This document shows, in pieces, positions 18,323 to 28,798 of a DNA stretch of 64,000 nt. Both the position numbers and the translations under genes were made by a program. The number at the start of each line of letters is the position of its first letter. Position 1 is the first letter of the stretch. Below the pieces are notes generated by a model. The model saw only the letters and a program-made list of their open reading frames with translations. It did no database searches and had not been told where the DNA came from. Source of the DNA: Providencia rettgeri (lineage in GTDB: Bacteria; Pseudomonadota; Gammaproteobacteria; Enterobacterales; Enterobacteriaceae); contig NZ_CP059348.1 of assembly GCF_013702265.1 (NCBI RefSeq), forward strand, positions 3,959,757-4,023,756, in the 5' to 3' direction.

Positions 18323-19348
18323 TTAATCCCAGTTTAAAATCACTTTTCCTGACTGCCCTGAGCACATCACATCAAAGCCTTTCTGGAAATCATCAATAGA
18401 AAACTCATGCGTAATGATTGGTGATAAATCGAGACCCGATTGCACTAATGTCGCCATTTTGTACCAAGTTTCGAACATTTCACGCCCATAAATTCCCTTG
18501 ATAAACAGACCTTTAAATATAACTTGGCTCCAGTCTGTTGCCATCGAAGCTGGCGGAATACCTAATAGCGCAATTCTGCCACCGTGGTTCATGGTGTCTA
18601 GCATGGTCTGGAAAGCGGCGGGCGCTCCTGAAACTTCTAACGCCACATCAAAACCTTCTTTCATGCCCAGTTCATTCATGACGTCTTTAAGGTTTTCACG
18701 GCTCACGTTTACCGCGCGGGTTACACCCATTTTTTTTGCTAATTCAAGGCGATAATCATTCACGTCCGTGATCACCACATGGCGGGCACCAACATGTCGG
18801 CAAACCGCTGCCGCCATAATACCGATAGGGCCTGCGCCCGAAATCAACACATCTTCGCCCACTAAATCAAACGATAATGCCGTATGTACCGCATTACCAA
18901 ATGGGTCGAAAATTGCCGCAATTTCATCGGGAATATTGTCTGGGATTTTAAAGGCGTTAAACGCGGGGATCACTAGATATTCAGCAAAGCATCCCGGGCG
19001 ATTTACGCCAACGCCAATGGTATTACGGCATAGGTGAGTGCGCCCACCTCGGCAATTACGACAATGACCGCAGGTAATATGCCCTTCACCAGAAACACGG
19101 TCACCAATTTTAAACCCTTTAACTTCCTGCCCAATCTCAACAATTTCCCCTATATATTCATGACCCACCACCATCGGAACGGGAATGGTTTTTTGCGACC
19201 ATTCATCCCAATTGTAGATATGAACATCCGTTCCGCAAATGGCGGTTTTACGGATTTTAATCATCACATCATTGTGTCCCAGTTCCGGTTTCGGAACGTC
19301 TGTCATCCATATACCTGGTTCTGCTTTTAATTTGGACAGTGCTTTCAT
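18323..19348 (-). CDS. tdh: L-threonine 3-dehydrogenase
   Basis: This 341-residue zinc-dependent medium-chain dehydrogenase oxidises threonine to 2-amino-3-ketobutyrate with NAD. The catalytic zinc ligand Cys38 is in [15 protein letters not shown] and [12 protein letters not shown] supplies His and Glu. The structural zinc site is [15 protein letters not shown] near residues 93-107, and the NAD site [10 protein letters not shown] lies near 170-179. It is the second gene of kbl-tdh, 88 bases after kbl, and its product feeds Kbl through an unstable ketone intermediate. Confidence 0.96.
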   Translation of the reverse strand: MKALSKLKAEPGIWMTDVPKPELGHNDVMIKIRKTAICGTDVHIYNWDEWSQKTIPVPMVVGHEYIGEIVEIGQEVKGFKIGDRVSGEGHITCGHCRNCRGGRTHLCRNTIGVGVNRPGCFAEYLVIPAFNAFKIPDNIPDEIAAIFDPFGNAVHTALSFDLVGEDVLISGAGPIGIMAAAVCRHVGARHVVITDVNDYRLELAKKMGVTRAVNVSRENLKDVMNELGMKEGFDVALEVSGAPAAFQTMLDTMNHGGRIALLGIPPASMATDWSQVIFKGLFIKGIYGREMFETWYKMATLVQSGLDLSPIITHEFSIDDFQKGFDVMCSGQSGKVILNWD

Positions 19349-19436
19349 AGGCGACCTTTTATTTATGATTACATTAATTTCATGACCACTTTAATTTCAT
19401 AACTGTATAAATTTGATAATAAAATCAAATTGATAA

Positions 19437-20630
19437 CTAAATTAATTGAAGCTTTTTGCCAATACGGGTGAATGCATCAACCGCGTGTAAAATATCGGCT
19501 TTACTGTGTGCAGCGGACATTTGCGTACGAATTCGCGCTTGCCCCTGCGGAACCACCGGATAGAAAAATCCAGTGACATAAACACCCTCTTTTAATAACT
19601 CTGAAGCGAATTGCTGAGCAATTTTGGCATCGCCTAACATCACAGGAATGATGGCGTGGTCGGCGCCTGCTAATGTAAATCCTGCCGCAGACATTTTTTC
19701 TCTAAATAACTTCGCATTAGCCCACAATTTCTCACGACGCTCTTGCCCTTCGGTCATCATATCGATCACCTTAATGGACGCGGCAACGATGGCTGGAGCC
19801 AAAGAGTTAGAGAATAAGTACGGGCGTGAGCGTTGGCGTAACCACTCGACAACCTCTTTTTTGGCGGCAGTATAACCACCCGATGCACCACCCAGAGCTT
19901 TTCCTAATGTGCCAGTGATGATGTCAACACGCCCCATGACGTTACAATACTCATGGCTACCACGACCGTTTTCACCAACAAAACCAACAGCATGGGAGTC
20001 ATCCACCATAACCAATGCGTTATATTCATCCGCAAGGTCACAAACCGTTTTCAGGTCAGCAATCACGCCATCCATCGAAAACACACCATCCGTCGCAATC
20101 AGAATATGACGCGCACCCGCCGCTTTGGCTTCTTCAAGACGCTGTTTTAATTCCGTCATATTGTTATTGCTGTAACGGTAGCGCTGGGCTTTACACAGGC
20201 GAACACCGTCAATAATGGAAGCATGGTTTAACGCATCGGAAATAATGGCGTCTTCAGGGCCTAATAGGGTTTCAAAAAGTCCGCCATTGGCGTCAAAGCA
20301 AGAGGAATAAAGGATCGCATCTTCCATTCCAAGGAAATCCGCGATTTTCTTTTCAAGAATTTTATGGCTGTCTTGGGTACCGCAAATAAAGCGAACCGAT
20401 GCCATTCCAAAGCCATGGCTATCCATACCCTGTTTTGCCGCTTCAATCAGCGCGGGGTGATTGGCTAATCCTAAATAGTTATTTGCACAAAAGTTAATAA
20501 CGCGCTGCCCACCTTGGATTTCAATATCCGCGTCTTGAGAGGTCGTAATAATGCGCTCATGTTTAAACAAGCCCTCAGCTTCTATTTGCACCAATTGTTG
20601 TTTAATCTGCTGGTAAAATTGTTCTGACAT
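19437..20630 (-). CDS. kbl: 2-amino-3-ketobutyrate CoA ligase (glycine C-acetyltransferase)
   Basis: The 397-residue PLP enzyme of the alpha-oxoamine synthase family cleaves 2-amino-3-ketobutyrate with CoA into glycine and acetyl-CoA. PLP is bound by Lys244 in [22 protein letters not shown] near residues 210-217 contacts the cofactor, and [13 protein letters not shown] near 47-59 is a family signature. It is the first gene of the threonine catabolic operon with tdh and diverges from hldD across 232 bases. Confidence 0.96.
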   Translation of the reverse strand: MSEQFYQQIKQQLVQIEAEGLFKHERIITTSQDADIEIQGGQRVINFCANNYLGLANHPALIEAAKQGMDSHGFGMASVRFICGTQDSHKILEKKIADFLGMEDAILYSSCFDANGGLFETLLGPEDAIISDALNHASIIDGVRLCKAQRYRYSNNNMTELKQRLEEAKAAGARHILIATDGVFSMDGVIADLKTVCDLADEYNALVMVDDSHAVGFVGENGRGSHEYCNVMGRVDIITGTLGKALGGASGGYTAAKKEVVEWLRQRSRPYLFSNSLAPAIVAASIKVIDMMTEGQERREKLWANAKLFREKMSAAGFTLAGADHAIIPVMLGDAKIAQQFASELLKEGVYVTGFFYPVVPQGQARIRTQMSAAHSKADILHAVDAFTRIGKKLQLI

Positions 20631-20786
20631 GATTTGTTCCTGTAAAGAAGTTGTTTACAGAGTTTAATAATAGTCACTGGAACTCGCGATATCTGCGGAG
20701 CAAATAAGTTAAGTTTGTAGGCAAGATCACGATAATGCCCTTTGAAGAGGTATGACAACTAGGACAATTATCTGGTCGATATACTG

Positions 20787-20815
20787 TTGTCTGCACAAAG
20801 AGGTGTTATTATAGA
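20787..20815 (+). promoter_or_regulatory. Candidate sigma70 promoter of the hldD-waaF-waaC operon
   Basis: TTGTCT and TATAGA are separated by 17 bases, and the -10 element ends 47 bases before the hldD ATG. No clear heat-shock (sigma32) promoter was found in the 232-base gap, although hldD in E. coli is partly heat-inducible. Confidence 0.45.
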
Positions 20816-20862
20816 CCCCAATTTTATATCCATTTATTCTTAACCCACTTGAGGTATTCACG

Positions 20863-21801
20863 ATGATCGTAGTCACTGGCGGAGCTGGTTTTATTGGCAG
20901 CAATATTATTAAAGCCCTGAATGAAATGGGTCGCACCGATATTCTGGTGGTGGATAACCTGAAAGATGGTACTAAGTTTGCCAACCTTGTTGACCTCGAT
21001 ATCGCCGATTACATGGATAAAGAAGACTTTATCGTGAGCGTTATTGCGGGTGATGATTTTGGTGATATCGACGCTGTTTTCCATGAAGGTGCTTGCTCAT
21101 CCACCACTGAGTGGGATGGTAAGTACATGATGGATAATAACTATCAATTTTCTAAAGAACTGCTGCATTACTGTTTAGAACGTGAAATTCCTTTCCTGTA
21201 TGCTTCCTCCGCAGCGACATACGGCGGACGTAGCGATAATTTCATCGAAGAACGTGAATTTGAAAAACCACTGAACGTGTACGGCTACTCTAAGTTCCAA
21301 TTTGACCAATATGTCCGCAACATCATGCCTGAAGCGCAATCTCAAGTGTGTGGCTTCCGCTATTTCAACGTTTATGGACCAAATGAAAACCATAAAGGCA
21401 GCATGGCGAGTGTGGCTTACCACTTAAACAAACAGATTAATGAAGGGCAAACCCCGAAACTGTTTGAAGGCAGCGACACTTTCCGCCGCGATTTCATCTA
21501 CGTTGGCGATGTAGCTGCAGTGAATTTATGGTTCTGGGAAAATAACGTCTCTGGTATTTTCAACTGTGGTACAGGTCGTGCGGAATCATTCCAAGCGGTT
21601 GCCGATGCCGTCACTGAATTCCATAAAGATAAAAATGTCTCTATCGAATACATTGAATTTCCTGAAAAATTAAAAGGTCGCTACCAGAGCTTCACGCAAG
21701 CGGATCTGACTAAACTGCGTGCCGCGGGTTACACTGCACCGTTTAAAACCGTTGCTGAAGGCGTGACCGAATATATGCAATGGCTAAATAAAGACGCGTA
21801 A
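20863..21801 (+). CDS. hldD: ADP-L-glycero-D-manno-heptose-6-epimerase
   Basis: The 312-residue NADP-dependent enzyme converts ADP-D-glycero-D-manno-heptose to the L,D form used for the LPS inner core. Rossmann [10 protein letters not shown] is at residues 6-15, the catalytic pair Tyr140 and Lys144 is in YGYSK, and FNVYGPNE follows near 164-171. It starts the hldD-waaF-waaC operon; waaF follows within a repeat-bearing spacer. GAGGT is the ribosome-binding site. Confidence 0.96.
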   Translation: MIVVTGGAGFIGSNIIKALNEMGRTDILVVDNLKDGTKFANLVDLDIADYMDKEDFIVSVIAGDDFGDIDAVFHEGACSSTTEWDGKYMMDNNYQFSKELLHYCLEREIPFLYASSAATYGGRSDNFIEEREFEKPLNVYGYSKFQFDQYVRNIMPEAQSQVCGFRYFNVYGPNENHKGSMASVAYHLNKQINEGQTPKLFEGSDTFRRDFIYVGDVAAVNLWFWENNVSGIFNCGTGRAESFQAVADAVTEFHKDKNVSIEYIEFPEKLKGRYQSFTQADLTKLRAAGYTAPFKTVAEGVTEYMQWLNKDA

Positions 21802-21810
21802 TTGTCTTTT

Positions 21811-21855
21811 ATGAAAACCGTTCCTATGAAAACCACGCCTATGAAAACAATACCT
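21811..21855 (+). repeat. Three-copy 15-bp tandem repeat upstream of waaF
   Basis: Three consecutive 15-base units of the form ATGAAAACnnnnCCT, with slight drift, begin at 21811, 21826 and 21841. The related ATGAAGATACTA of the probable waaF start follows at 21856. Each unit is in frame and reads MKT(V/T/I)P, so waaF has four in-phase ATG codons 15 bases apart. Confidence 0.85.
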
Positions 21856-22902
21856 ATGAAGATACTAGTGATTGGCCCCTCATGGGTAGGGGATATGATG
21901 ATGTCTCAAAGCCTTTATCGCACGATCAAGGCACTGCATCCTCATGCTCAAATTGATGTGATGGCACCAGATTGGTGCCGTCCGTTATTGGCGAAAATGC
22001 CTGAAGTGTCTGAAGCGATTTCCATGCCATTAGGGCATGGAAAGCTCGAAATTGGCGAACGTCGTCAATTAGGCATCAATTTGCGGAAAAATGGGTACGA
22101 CCAAGCGATTGTTTTGCCTAATTCATTGAAGTCTGCACTGGTGCCATTCTTTGCTAAAATCGCCAAAAGAACGGGATGGCGCGGTGAAATGCGTTATGGG
22201 CTGCTCAATGATTTACGCCCATTAGATAAACAAGCATTTCCGCTGATGGTGCAACGCTACGTCGCATTGGCGTATGACAAGCAGCTCATCAAATCTGCCG
22301 ATGATATTCCCGCCCCGATTTTATGGCCTAAATTAGTCACTGATAAACAGCAAGTTAGCGATACTGTTAGTCAATTTAATATTGATTTTTCTCGCCCAAT
22401 TATTGGTTTTTGCCCAGGAGCTGAATTTGGCCCTGCAAAACGTTGGCCGCACTATCACTATGCGGCGCTCGCTCAAAAATTAATCCGCGAGCAAGGCTAC
22501 CAAGTCCTATTATTTGGTTCTCAAAAAGACCATGAAGCGGGTGAAGAAATCCGTCAAAGTTTGACTGACGACGCTCGCAATTACTGCCTTAATTTCGCAG
22601 GAAAAACCTCGTTAGAACAAGCTGTTAATCTTATCGACGCTTGCCAAGCCATTGTCAGTAATGATTCAGGTTTAATGCATGTGGCTGCCGCTCTCGATAA
22701 ACCGTTAGTCGCGCTATATGGCCCAAGCAGCCCTGATTTTACCCCGCCACTGTCTGATAAAGCGGAAGTCATCCGCCTGATCACGGGTTACCACAAAGTG
22801 CGTAAAGGTGACGGCGAAAGTGGCTATCACCAAAGTCTGATTGATATTCAACCGCAAATGGTACTCGATGCCCTCACGCGTTTAAATATAGGTATTAAAT
22901 AA
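21856..22902 (+). CDS. waaF: ADP-heptose:LPS heptosyltransferase II
   Basis: This GT9 enzyme adds the second L,D-heptose to the inner core. Starting at 21856 (MKILVIGPSWVGDMMMSQ) gives 348 residues, the same length and N-terminus as E. coli WaaF. Three more ATGs and a TTG lie upstream in frame, and none has a convincing Shine-Dalgarno, so a product up to 18 residues longer is possible. The C-terminal donor domain shows FCPGAEFGPAKRWP near residues 185-198, SNDSGLMHVAAALDKP near 260-275 and ALYGPSSPDFTPP near 279-291. It is probably translationally coupled to hldD and overlaps waaC by one base. Confidence 0.93.
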   Translation: MKILVIGPSWVGDMMMSQSLYRTIKALHPHAQIDVMAPDWCRPLLAKMPEVSEAISMPLGHGKLEIGERRQLGINLRKNGYDQAIVLPNSLKSALVPFFAKIAKRTGWRGEMRYGLLNDLRPLDKQAFPLMVQRYVALAYDKQLIKSADDIPAPILWPKLVTDKQQVSDTVSQFNIDFSRPIIGFCPGAEFGPAKRWPHYHYAALAQKLIREQGYQVLLFGSQKDHEAGEEIRQSLTDDARNYCLNFAGKTSLEQAVNLIDACQAIVSNDSGLMHVAAALDKPLVALYGPSSPDFTPPLSDKAEVIRLITGYHKVRKGDGESGYHQSLIDIQPQMVLDALTRLNIGIK

Positions 22903-23864
22903 TGAGAGTGTTATTAGTAAAAACATCATCTATGGGAGATGTTTTGCACTCTCTACCTGCATTAACTGATGCACAGGCAGCAATACCGAATATTCAATTT
23001 GATTGGGTGGTTGAAGAGGGATTTTCTCAAATCCCTACATGGCATAGCGCTGTGAATAAAGTGATCCCTGTTGCAATCCGTCGCTGGCGAAAAAATTGGT
23101 TTTCTGCACCAATTCGTGCCGAACGTGCAGAGTTTCGTCGCCAATTACAGGAAACCCACTACGATGCCGTTATCGATGCGCAAGGGTTACTTAAGAGTGC
23201 GTTGCTAGTCACTCGCCTTGCTCACGGTTCTAAACATGGTTATGACCGCCATAGTATCCGCGAGCCGATTGCCAGCTTCTTTTACGATCATCGTTATTCC
23301 ATTAGTAAACAGCAACATGCAGTGGAGCGTATTCGCCAGTTATTTGCTAAAAGCCTTGAGTACACTTGCCCTAGAACCCAAGGAGATTACGCGATAGCTC
23401 GCCATTTCTTGCAATCAACCGACGAAACCGAGGCGCCCTATGTGCTGTTTTTGCACTCCACAACCCGCGATGATAAGCATTGGCCTGAGTCTCATTGGCG
23501 TGAACTGATTCAGTTAATGAAGGAAACCGGGCTGAGAGTGAAGCTCCCTTGGGGTGCAGAGCATGAGCATCAGCGAGCAATGAGATTAGCCGAGGGTTTT
23601 GATTTTGTTGAAGTCTTACCAAAATTAACGCTGGCACAAGTCGCACAACAAATTGCGGATGCTAAAGCGGTGGTTTCTGTCGATACAGGCTTAAGCCATT
23701 TAACCGCTGCGCTGGATAAACCGAATTTCACGCTGTTTGGTCCAACAAACCCTGGTTTAATTGGTGGTTATGGGAAAGGCCAAAATGAGATAAAAAGTGT
23801 AGATAATAGAATGGATAGCATTAAAGCTGATACTGTATTCCAACAGCTGCACACCGAGTTATAG
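22902..23864 (+). CDS. waaC: ADP-heptose:LPS heptosyltransferase I
   Basis: The 320-residue GT9 enzyme adds the first heptose to Kdo2-lipid A. The N-terminus VLLVKTSSMGDVLHSLPALTD carries the acceptor-side catalytic Asp. The donor domain has LHSTTRDDKHWPESHW near residues 184-199, SVDTGLSHLTAALDKP near 260-275 and TLFGPTNPG near 278-286. The ATG overlaps the waaF stop by one base. It is the last gene of the operon before a strong bidirectional terminator. Confidence 0.95.
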   Translation: MRVLLVKTSSMGDVLHSLPALTDAQAAIPNIQFDWVVEEGFSQIPTWHSAVNKVIPVAIRRWRKNWFSAPIRAERAEFRRQLQETHYDAVIDAQGLLKSALLVTRLAHGSKHGYDRHSIREPIASFFYDHRYSISKQQHAVERIRQLFAKSLEYTCPRTQGDYAIARHFLQSTDETEAPYVLFLHSTTRDDKHWPESHWRELIQLMKETGLRVKLPWGAEHEHQRAMRLAEGFDFVEVLPKLTLAQVAQQIADAKAVVSVDTGLSHLTAALDKPNFTLFGPTNPGLIGGYGKGQNEIKSVDNRMDSIKADTVFQQLHTEL

Positions 23865-23904
23865 CCCATATAGCACATTATCTAATAACCTATCTCCTAT
23901 AAAA

Positions 23905-23930
23905 ATTAAGCGGTCAGATGACCGCTTAAT
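23905..23930. terminator. Bidirectional terminator between waaC and the GT-C gene
   Basis: A perfect 11-base stem (ATTAAGCGGTC and complement) with loop AGAT is flanked by AAAAA on the left and CATTTTTTC on the right, so it can stop transcripts from both sides. Confidence 0.85.
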
Positions 23931-23953
23931 CATTTTTTCACTTCATACAAGAT

Positions 23954-25417
23954 TTATTTTTTCTCTGGGGCAATAAACCCAAAACACATGGTTTTCGACT
24001 CAGCATCCGGTTCAGAGCGGTAAATCACATCTTCTTTTTCAATTTTAAATTGTGGCCAGAATTTGCGTACTTTGGCGAAATCTTCGTGGGCACAATCATC
24101 ATATTTGCGCCCTAATAAAATGGCACCGTGCTCACGAATTTCTGCTTCAGTAATATCACGGTTATACACATTCGGTGGCATATGGTTTTCTAGCGTCCAA
24201 GGCTGGATAACATGAGGCCTATCTTGAGCGTAGATAATAAACCATTGGTGTAGGTTATCTTCGCCGCCAACATATTTGACTGGCGTTCCGTAACGTTGAT
24301 ACCAACGTTGTTCACCTTCCGCGATTAAGGTTTTCACGCCAATAAATTTCTGACCCGCTCCGCGAATATTTCCAGCTTGAACAATCAGATAACCGGATAC
24401 CATTAAGACACCAACTACGGCTAAGCCAATTAATGGTTTTTTCAGTGACTTTTTCGGCATTATAGTAATTGAGCCAACAAACAAAGGCGCACATACCATC
24501 ATAAATGGCTGTAACCACTCCGTAATTCGCCCGCCATCATGGAACGAGAACCAACCGTAAATCACCGCGAGTGGAAATAAAATAATAAAGTTTGCCATGC
24601 GATTCGATAAGGCTTTCGGCCAACCGATTTTTCCGCCACAGCAATATAAGATAATCGCTGCGATAATCAGCGGGTAAAACACGCTCAGAGCGGCTTCGGT
24701 GGTATGTAAGTTAAAGCCTGGGTCAATTTGTGAATCTACCCATTTAAAAGCAGAAAAATCACTCGCCATCAACCAAAAGAAGTTTGGCAAAATCATCGAA
24801 AACCACAGCGCTATCGCCAGATAAAACACCGGATGGCGATAGCTTTGGCGCGCTTGTTTCACAAAAAGGGTAAGCAAGAAAACAGAGCCGACTAAGGCAA
24901 GTGTGGAATATTTCCCCATGGTTGCCAGACCGGCAACTAAAGCAAAAGGTAGCCACCACAGAGGGTTATCTTCGACAGCACGCAGGAAGAAATAAATCAC
25001 CCAAGGCCAAAATGTCACTAAAATATAGTTATCATTATAAGGAATGATATCGAAATTAATGACACCGGATAAATTCATCATCAGCATCGCAAACCATGCG
25101 AGATCGCGACGACCGGTTAATCGGTAGGCAAGTTTCCATACCCCAAGTAACCCAAATCCAATACCGATAAAATGGCTCAAATACCAATAGAAACTATAAG
25201 AAATCCCCAAATGGATTGCAGGCCACATCATGGTACCGACAAACCACGGGTTTTTTGGCGATCCCCATTCACCATTCATTCCCCAGTTAACGGCTTCGAC
25301 CGTATCGTAAGGAACAGTTGGGTCAAAAAAGAAACTCGCAAGGATCCAGGCAATGGCATAGCCAATGATCCAAAGATACACATACTTATTTGAAGTTGGT
25401 TGATTGGTTGTCGGCAT
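23954..25417 (-). CDS. GT39/ArnT-like membrane glycosyltransferase in the LPS core locus
   Basis: This 487-residue integral membrane protein has about ten hydrophobic segments. An early periplasmic loop carries acidic residues (FFDPTVPYDTVEAVNWGM) and a FVGTMMWPAIHLG segment follows. This pattern fits GT-C transferases of the PMT/ArnT superfamily, which use polyprenyl-phosphate sugars at the periplasmic face. The ATG at 25417 was preferred to an in-frame TTG at 25441, which has no ribosome-binding site. It lies between waaC and waaA, so modification of core or lipid A is likely, but donor, acceptor and linkage are unknown. No ArnC- or DPM1-like donor synthase lies beside it; the nearest is gtrB, about 13 kb away. 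Confidence 0.7.
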   Translation of the reverse strand: MPTTNQPTSNKYVYLWIIGYAIAWILASFFFDPTVPYDTVEAVNWGMNGEWGSPKNPWFVGTMMWPAIHLGISYSFYWYLSHFIGIGFGLLGVWKLAYRLTGRRDLAWFAMLMMNLSGVINFDIIPYNDNYILVTFWPWVIYFFLRAVEDNPLWWLPFALVAGLATMGKYSTLALVGSVFLLTLFVKQARQSYRHPVFYLAIALWFSMILPNFFWLMASDFSAFKWVDSQIDPGFNLHTTEAALSVFYPLIIAAIILYCCGGKIGWPKALSNRMANFIILFPLAVIYGWFSFHDGGRITEWLQPFMMVCAPLFVGSITIMPKKSLKKPLIGLAVVGVLMVSGYLIVQAGNIRGAGQKFIGVKTLIAEGEQRWYQRYGTPVKYVGGEDNLHQWFIIYAQDRPHVIQPWTLENHMPPNVYNRDITEAEIREHGAILLGRKYDDCAHEDFAKVRKFWPQFKIEKEDVIYRSEPDAESKTMCFGFIAPEKK

Positions 25418-25624
25418 TCTTTTTTCAGCGAAATTTATCAATAAAGTTAAAGGGAAATACGCATTATTTTACGTCGAGCTTATAGAGGGTTACCCCTCGC
25501 TCGGCTGAGTATGCAAAAACGTGACTGGGTAGTTTACTATAGTTTAAACAAAATAATCAGAAATGAGAGAAATTGTCATTACTCATTGTAGTAATATTCA
25601 AGTTATCAATATTTTTGCTAAATA

Positions 25625-26902
25625 TTACTGTTCTCTTGGAGGTAAATAAGGTTGCAATAACTTAAGTAAACGCTGTAATGCGCCTTGATTTTCATGCAAT
25701 ACTTCCGCTGCATGACGACCATAATACAGTCGATAATCTTCATCAGACAGTAAACTCGTAACAGCCTGAGCCAGCGATTCGCTATCTGTCACAGTGATCA
25801 ACCCATCAGCTTGGGTTAACTTCGCACAAATATCTTTAAAATTAAAGGTATGAGGCCCCATCAAAACAGGCAATGCATGCGCAGCTGCTTCAAGTGGATT
25901 ATGACCACCAGTTTCAACTAAGCTCCCACCAACGAAAGCTATATCTGCAATTCCGTACAGCAACATCAATTCCCCCATCGTATCGCCAATAACTACTTGG
26001 GTTTCTAGAGATGGGATAACGCCGCTACTACGACGAATGAAGCTTAGCCCTGCTTTTTGCGTCAGCTCTTCCGCTTTTGCGAAACGTTCTGGATGCCTTG
26101 GGACTAAAATGAGTAATAAATTGGGAAATTTTTTCAGCAACTGTTGGTGAGTTTGCAAAACAATGGCTTCTTCACCTTCATGAGTGCTTGTTGCAATCCA
26201 TACTGGGCGATGTGCAGCCCACTGTCTGCGTAACGTAATCGCTTTAACAGCCAGTTCAGGGGTAACGGAAATATCAAATTTTAAGCTTCCCGTCACTTCT
26301 AATTGCTTACGTCTTAACCCTAATTGAATAAAACGTTCACCATCTTCTTGATGCTGAGCAGCCACCATCGTGACATTCTGTAGCATACGCTTCACAAAAC
26401 TACCGAGCTTTTGATAACCTGCAGCGGAGCGTTCAGATAATCGAGCATTCGCAATAACTAATGGAATATTACGCTTATGCAGCTGGTTGATCATATTTGG
26501 CCAGAGCTCCGTTTCCATAATAATCACCAGTTTAGGATCAACTTGATTAAGGAAACGGCTCATAGAGCCGGGTAAATCATAAGGGAGATAAACGTGACTA
26601 ATATCGTCACCAAATGCTGACTGAACACGTTCTGACCCTGTTGGGGTCATAGTTGTCACCGTGATAGGGAGTGATGGGTAGTGATGGCGCAGTGCACGTA
26701 CTAACGGTACTGCCGCAAGGGTTTCGCCCACAGAAACTGAGTGTAATAAAATGCCTTTAGGAACAACTTTACCACCACAAAAACCATAGCGTTCCCCCCA
26801 GCGTTTGCGATACGCAGGAGCTTTACGGCTACGCAATAATAAGCGTATCCAAATTAATGGCTGGATGAGATAAAGAAGTACCTGATATACACGCAATAAC
26901 AT
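25625..26902 (-). CDS. waaA: 3-deoxy-D-manno-octulosonic acid (Kdo) transferase
   Basis: This inner-membrane-anchored GT30 enzyme adds two Kdo residues to lipid IVA. The ATG at 26902 gives MLLRVYQVLLYLIQPLIW and 425 residues, the same as E. coli WaaA; an upstream in-frame start at 26950 would add 16 unrelated residues. An N-terminal hydrophobic anchor precedes APAYRKRWGERYGF. HSVSVGETLAA contains the catalytic Glu, and FVGGSLVETGGHNPLEAAAH near residues 300-320 binds CMP-Kdo. It is divergent from coaD, the neighbour that follows waaA in the same direction in E. coli. Confidence 0.95.
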   Translation of the reverse strand: MLLRVYQVLLYLIQPLIWIRLLLRSRKAPAYRKRWGERYGFCGGKVVPKGILLHSVSVGETLAAVPLVRALRHHYPSLPITVTTMTPTGSERVQSAFGDDISHVYLPYDLPGSMSRFLNQVDPKLVIIMETELWPNMINQLHKRNIPLVIANARLSERSAAGYQKLGSFVKRMLQNVTMVAAQHQEDGERFIQLGLRRKQLEVTGSLKFDISVTPELAVKAITLRRQWAAHRPVWIATSTHEGEEAIVLQTHQQLLKKFPNLLLILVPRHPERFAKAEELTQKAGLSFIRRSSGVIPSLETQVVIGDTMGELMLLYGIADIAFVGGSLVETGGHNPLEAAAHALPVLMGPHTFNFKDICAKLTQADGLITVTDSESLAQAVTSLLSDEDYRLYYGRHAAEVLHENQGALQRLLKLLQPYLPPREQ

Positions 26903-27014
26903 TCGATCTGATTCACTTACCAAAATTGGCGGTATCTTACCATAAACCATTACTGAAAGTGTGTAGAATCTGTGCCTAAAATGAGACTTAAAATAAATGC
27001 ATACTTATCAGTGA

Positions 27015-27602
<588 letters not shown>

Positions 27603-27605
27603 CAA

Positions 27606-28415
27606 TTACTTCTGACATTGAGGGCAATAAAAGGTTGTCCTCTGTCCTTGTTTGATGCTTTCAATCTGGGTTCCGCACACAGAGCACGGCTCGCCTTTTT
27701 TTCCATACACAAACAGCTCTTGAGCAAAGTAACCTGGTTTTCCGTCTGACTGTAAAAAATCCTTAAGAGTCGTTCCACCTTGTTCTATTGAACGTTGAAG
27801 CACTTTTTTAATCTGTGTGACGAGTTCGGTAATCTCATCAAGTGTCAGGGTGTTAGTTAGCTTTTCTGGGGAGATCCTTGATGCAAAAAGTGCTTCATTC
27901 GCATAGATATTCCCTACTCCAACAACGATTTTGTTGTCCATCAACCAAGGTTTGACCGCAACCTTACGTTTAGCTGCTAAATCAAAGAGATATTTAGGAT
28001 TGAATTCATCGGAAAGAGGTTCAGGGCCTAAATGAGCGAGAACGGAGCTGGACGCTAAATCATCGCACCAAAGCCATGCGCCAAAGCGTCGAGGGTCGGT
28101 GTAGCGTAGTACTTTACCATCACGCAAGATAAGGTCTACATGGTCATGTTTCCCTTCTGGTAATTCTTCCGTCAAAATTCGCACACTGCCAGACATTCCT
28201 AAATGGACAATAATCCATCCTTTTCGCAGTTCAATAAGCAGGTATTTTGCCCGTCGCTGGACACTAATCACGGTTTCATCAGATAAACGCATGATTTGTT
28301 CACTTACTGGCCAACGTAACCGTTCATTACGTACAACGGCATAACTAATTGTATTGCCGACTAAATGTGGTTCAATACCTCGGCGACTGGTTTCAACTTC
28401 GGGCAGTTCTGGCAT
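27606..28415 (-). CDS. mutM: Formamidopyrimidine-DNA glycosylase
   Basis: The 269-residue repair enzyme excises 8-oxoguanine and cuts the abasic site. After Met the N-terminus [13 protein letters not shown] supplies catalytic Pro2 and Glu3. The helix-two-turn-helix contains [11 protein letters not shown] near residues 167-177, and the C-terminal zinc finger is CSVCGTQ...FYCPQCQK. It is read toward coaD. In E. coli rpmG follows mutM's other side, but here waaL and the core operon intervene. Confidence 0.96.
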   Translation of the reverse strand: MPELPEVETSRRGIEPHLVGNTISYAVVRNERLRWPVSEQIMRLSDETVISVQRRAKYLLIELRKGWIIVHLGMSGSVRILTEELPEGKHDHVDLILRDGKVLRYTDPRRFGAWLWCDDLASSSVLAHLGPEPLSDEFNPKYLFDLAAKRKVAVKPWLMDNKIVVGVGNIYANEALFASRISPEKLTNTLTLDEITELVTQIKKVLQRSIEQGGTTLKDFLQSDGKPGYFAQELFVYGKKGEPCSVCGTQIESIKQGQRTTFYCPQCQK

Positions 28416-28798
28416 GGTTCACTCTCAATTTGGCGAAAAACTTGGTTAATAATCACATATTACCCCTATAACATGGATAATTATTGTTATAACATAAATA
28501 AATGTAATCTAATAAGTGTGAATACCACTCAATATATTGATAAATAATTAATTTTTCATCACCTAGGTGTTTACACCTAAAAATATTCACACAAACAGAC
28601 TAAAGTAATTAAAAAACTCAGATGGTAGCCCTGACAAGCAATAATGATTAGCAGACAAATATCAAATTAGACTTGTCTATTTTTTATTGGTTATATCAAT
28701 AACTTATAGATTTTCATTCGGGTGTTTTTGCTCTAAGACTACTCATAATCTGAACATTTCAAGCGTACTATACCAATAATGACGATGTAGGAATTTTT
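28416..28798. other. AT-rich gene-free region between mutM and waaL with overlapping palindromes
   Basis: These 383 bases hold no supportable ORF. CACCTAGGTG (28560-28569) is a perfect palindrome that shares its right half with TAGGTGT-TT-ACACCTA (28564-28579), so three similar half sites are packed in 20 bases, resembling an operator. The region must carry the divergent promoters of mutM and waaL. I could not pick a good -35/-10 pair. Confidence 0.5.
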
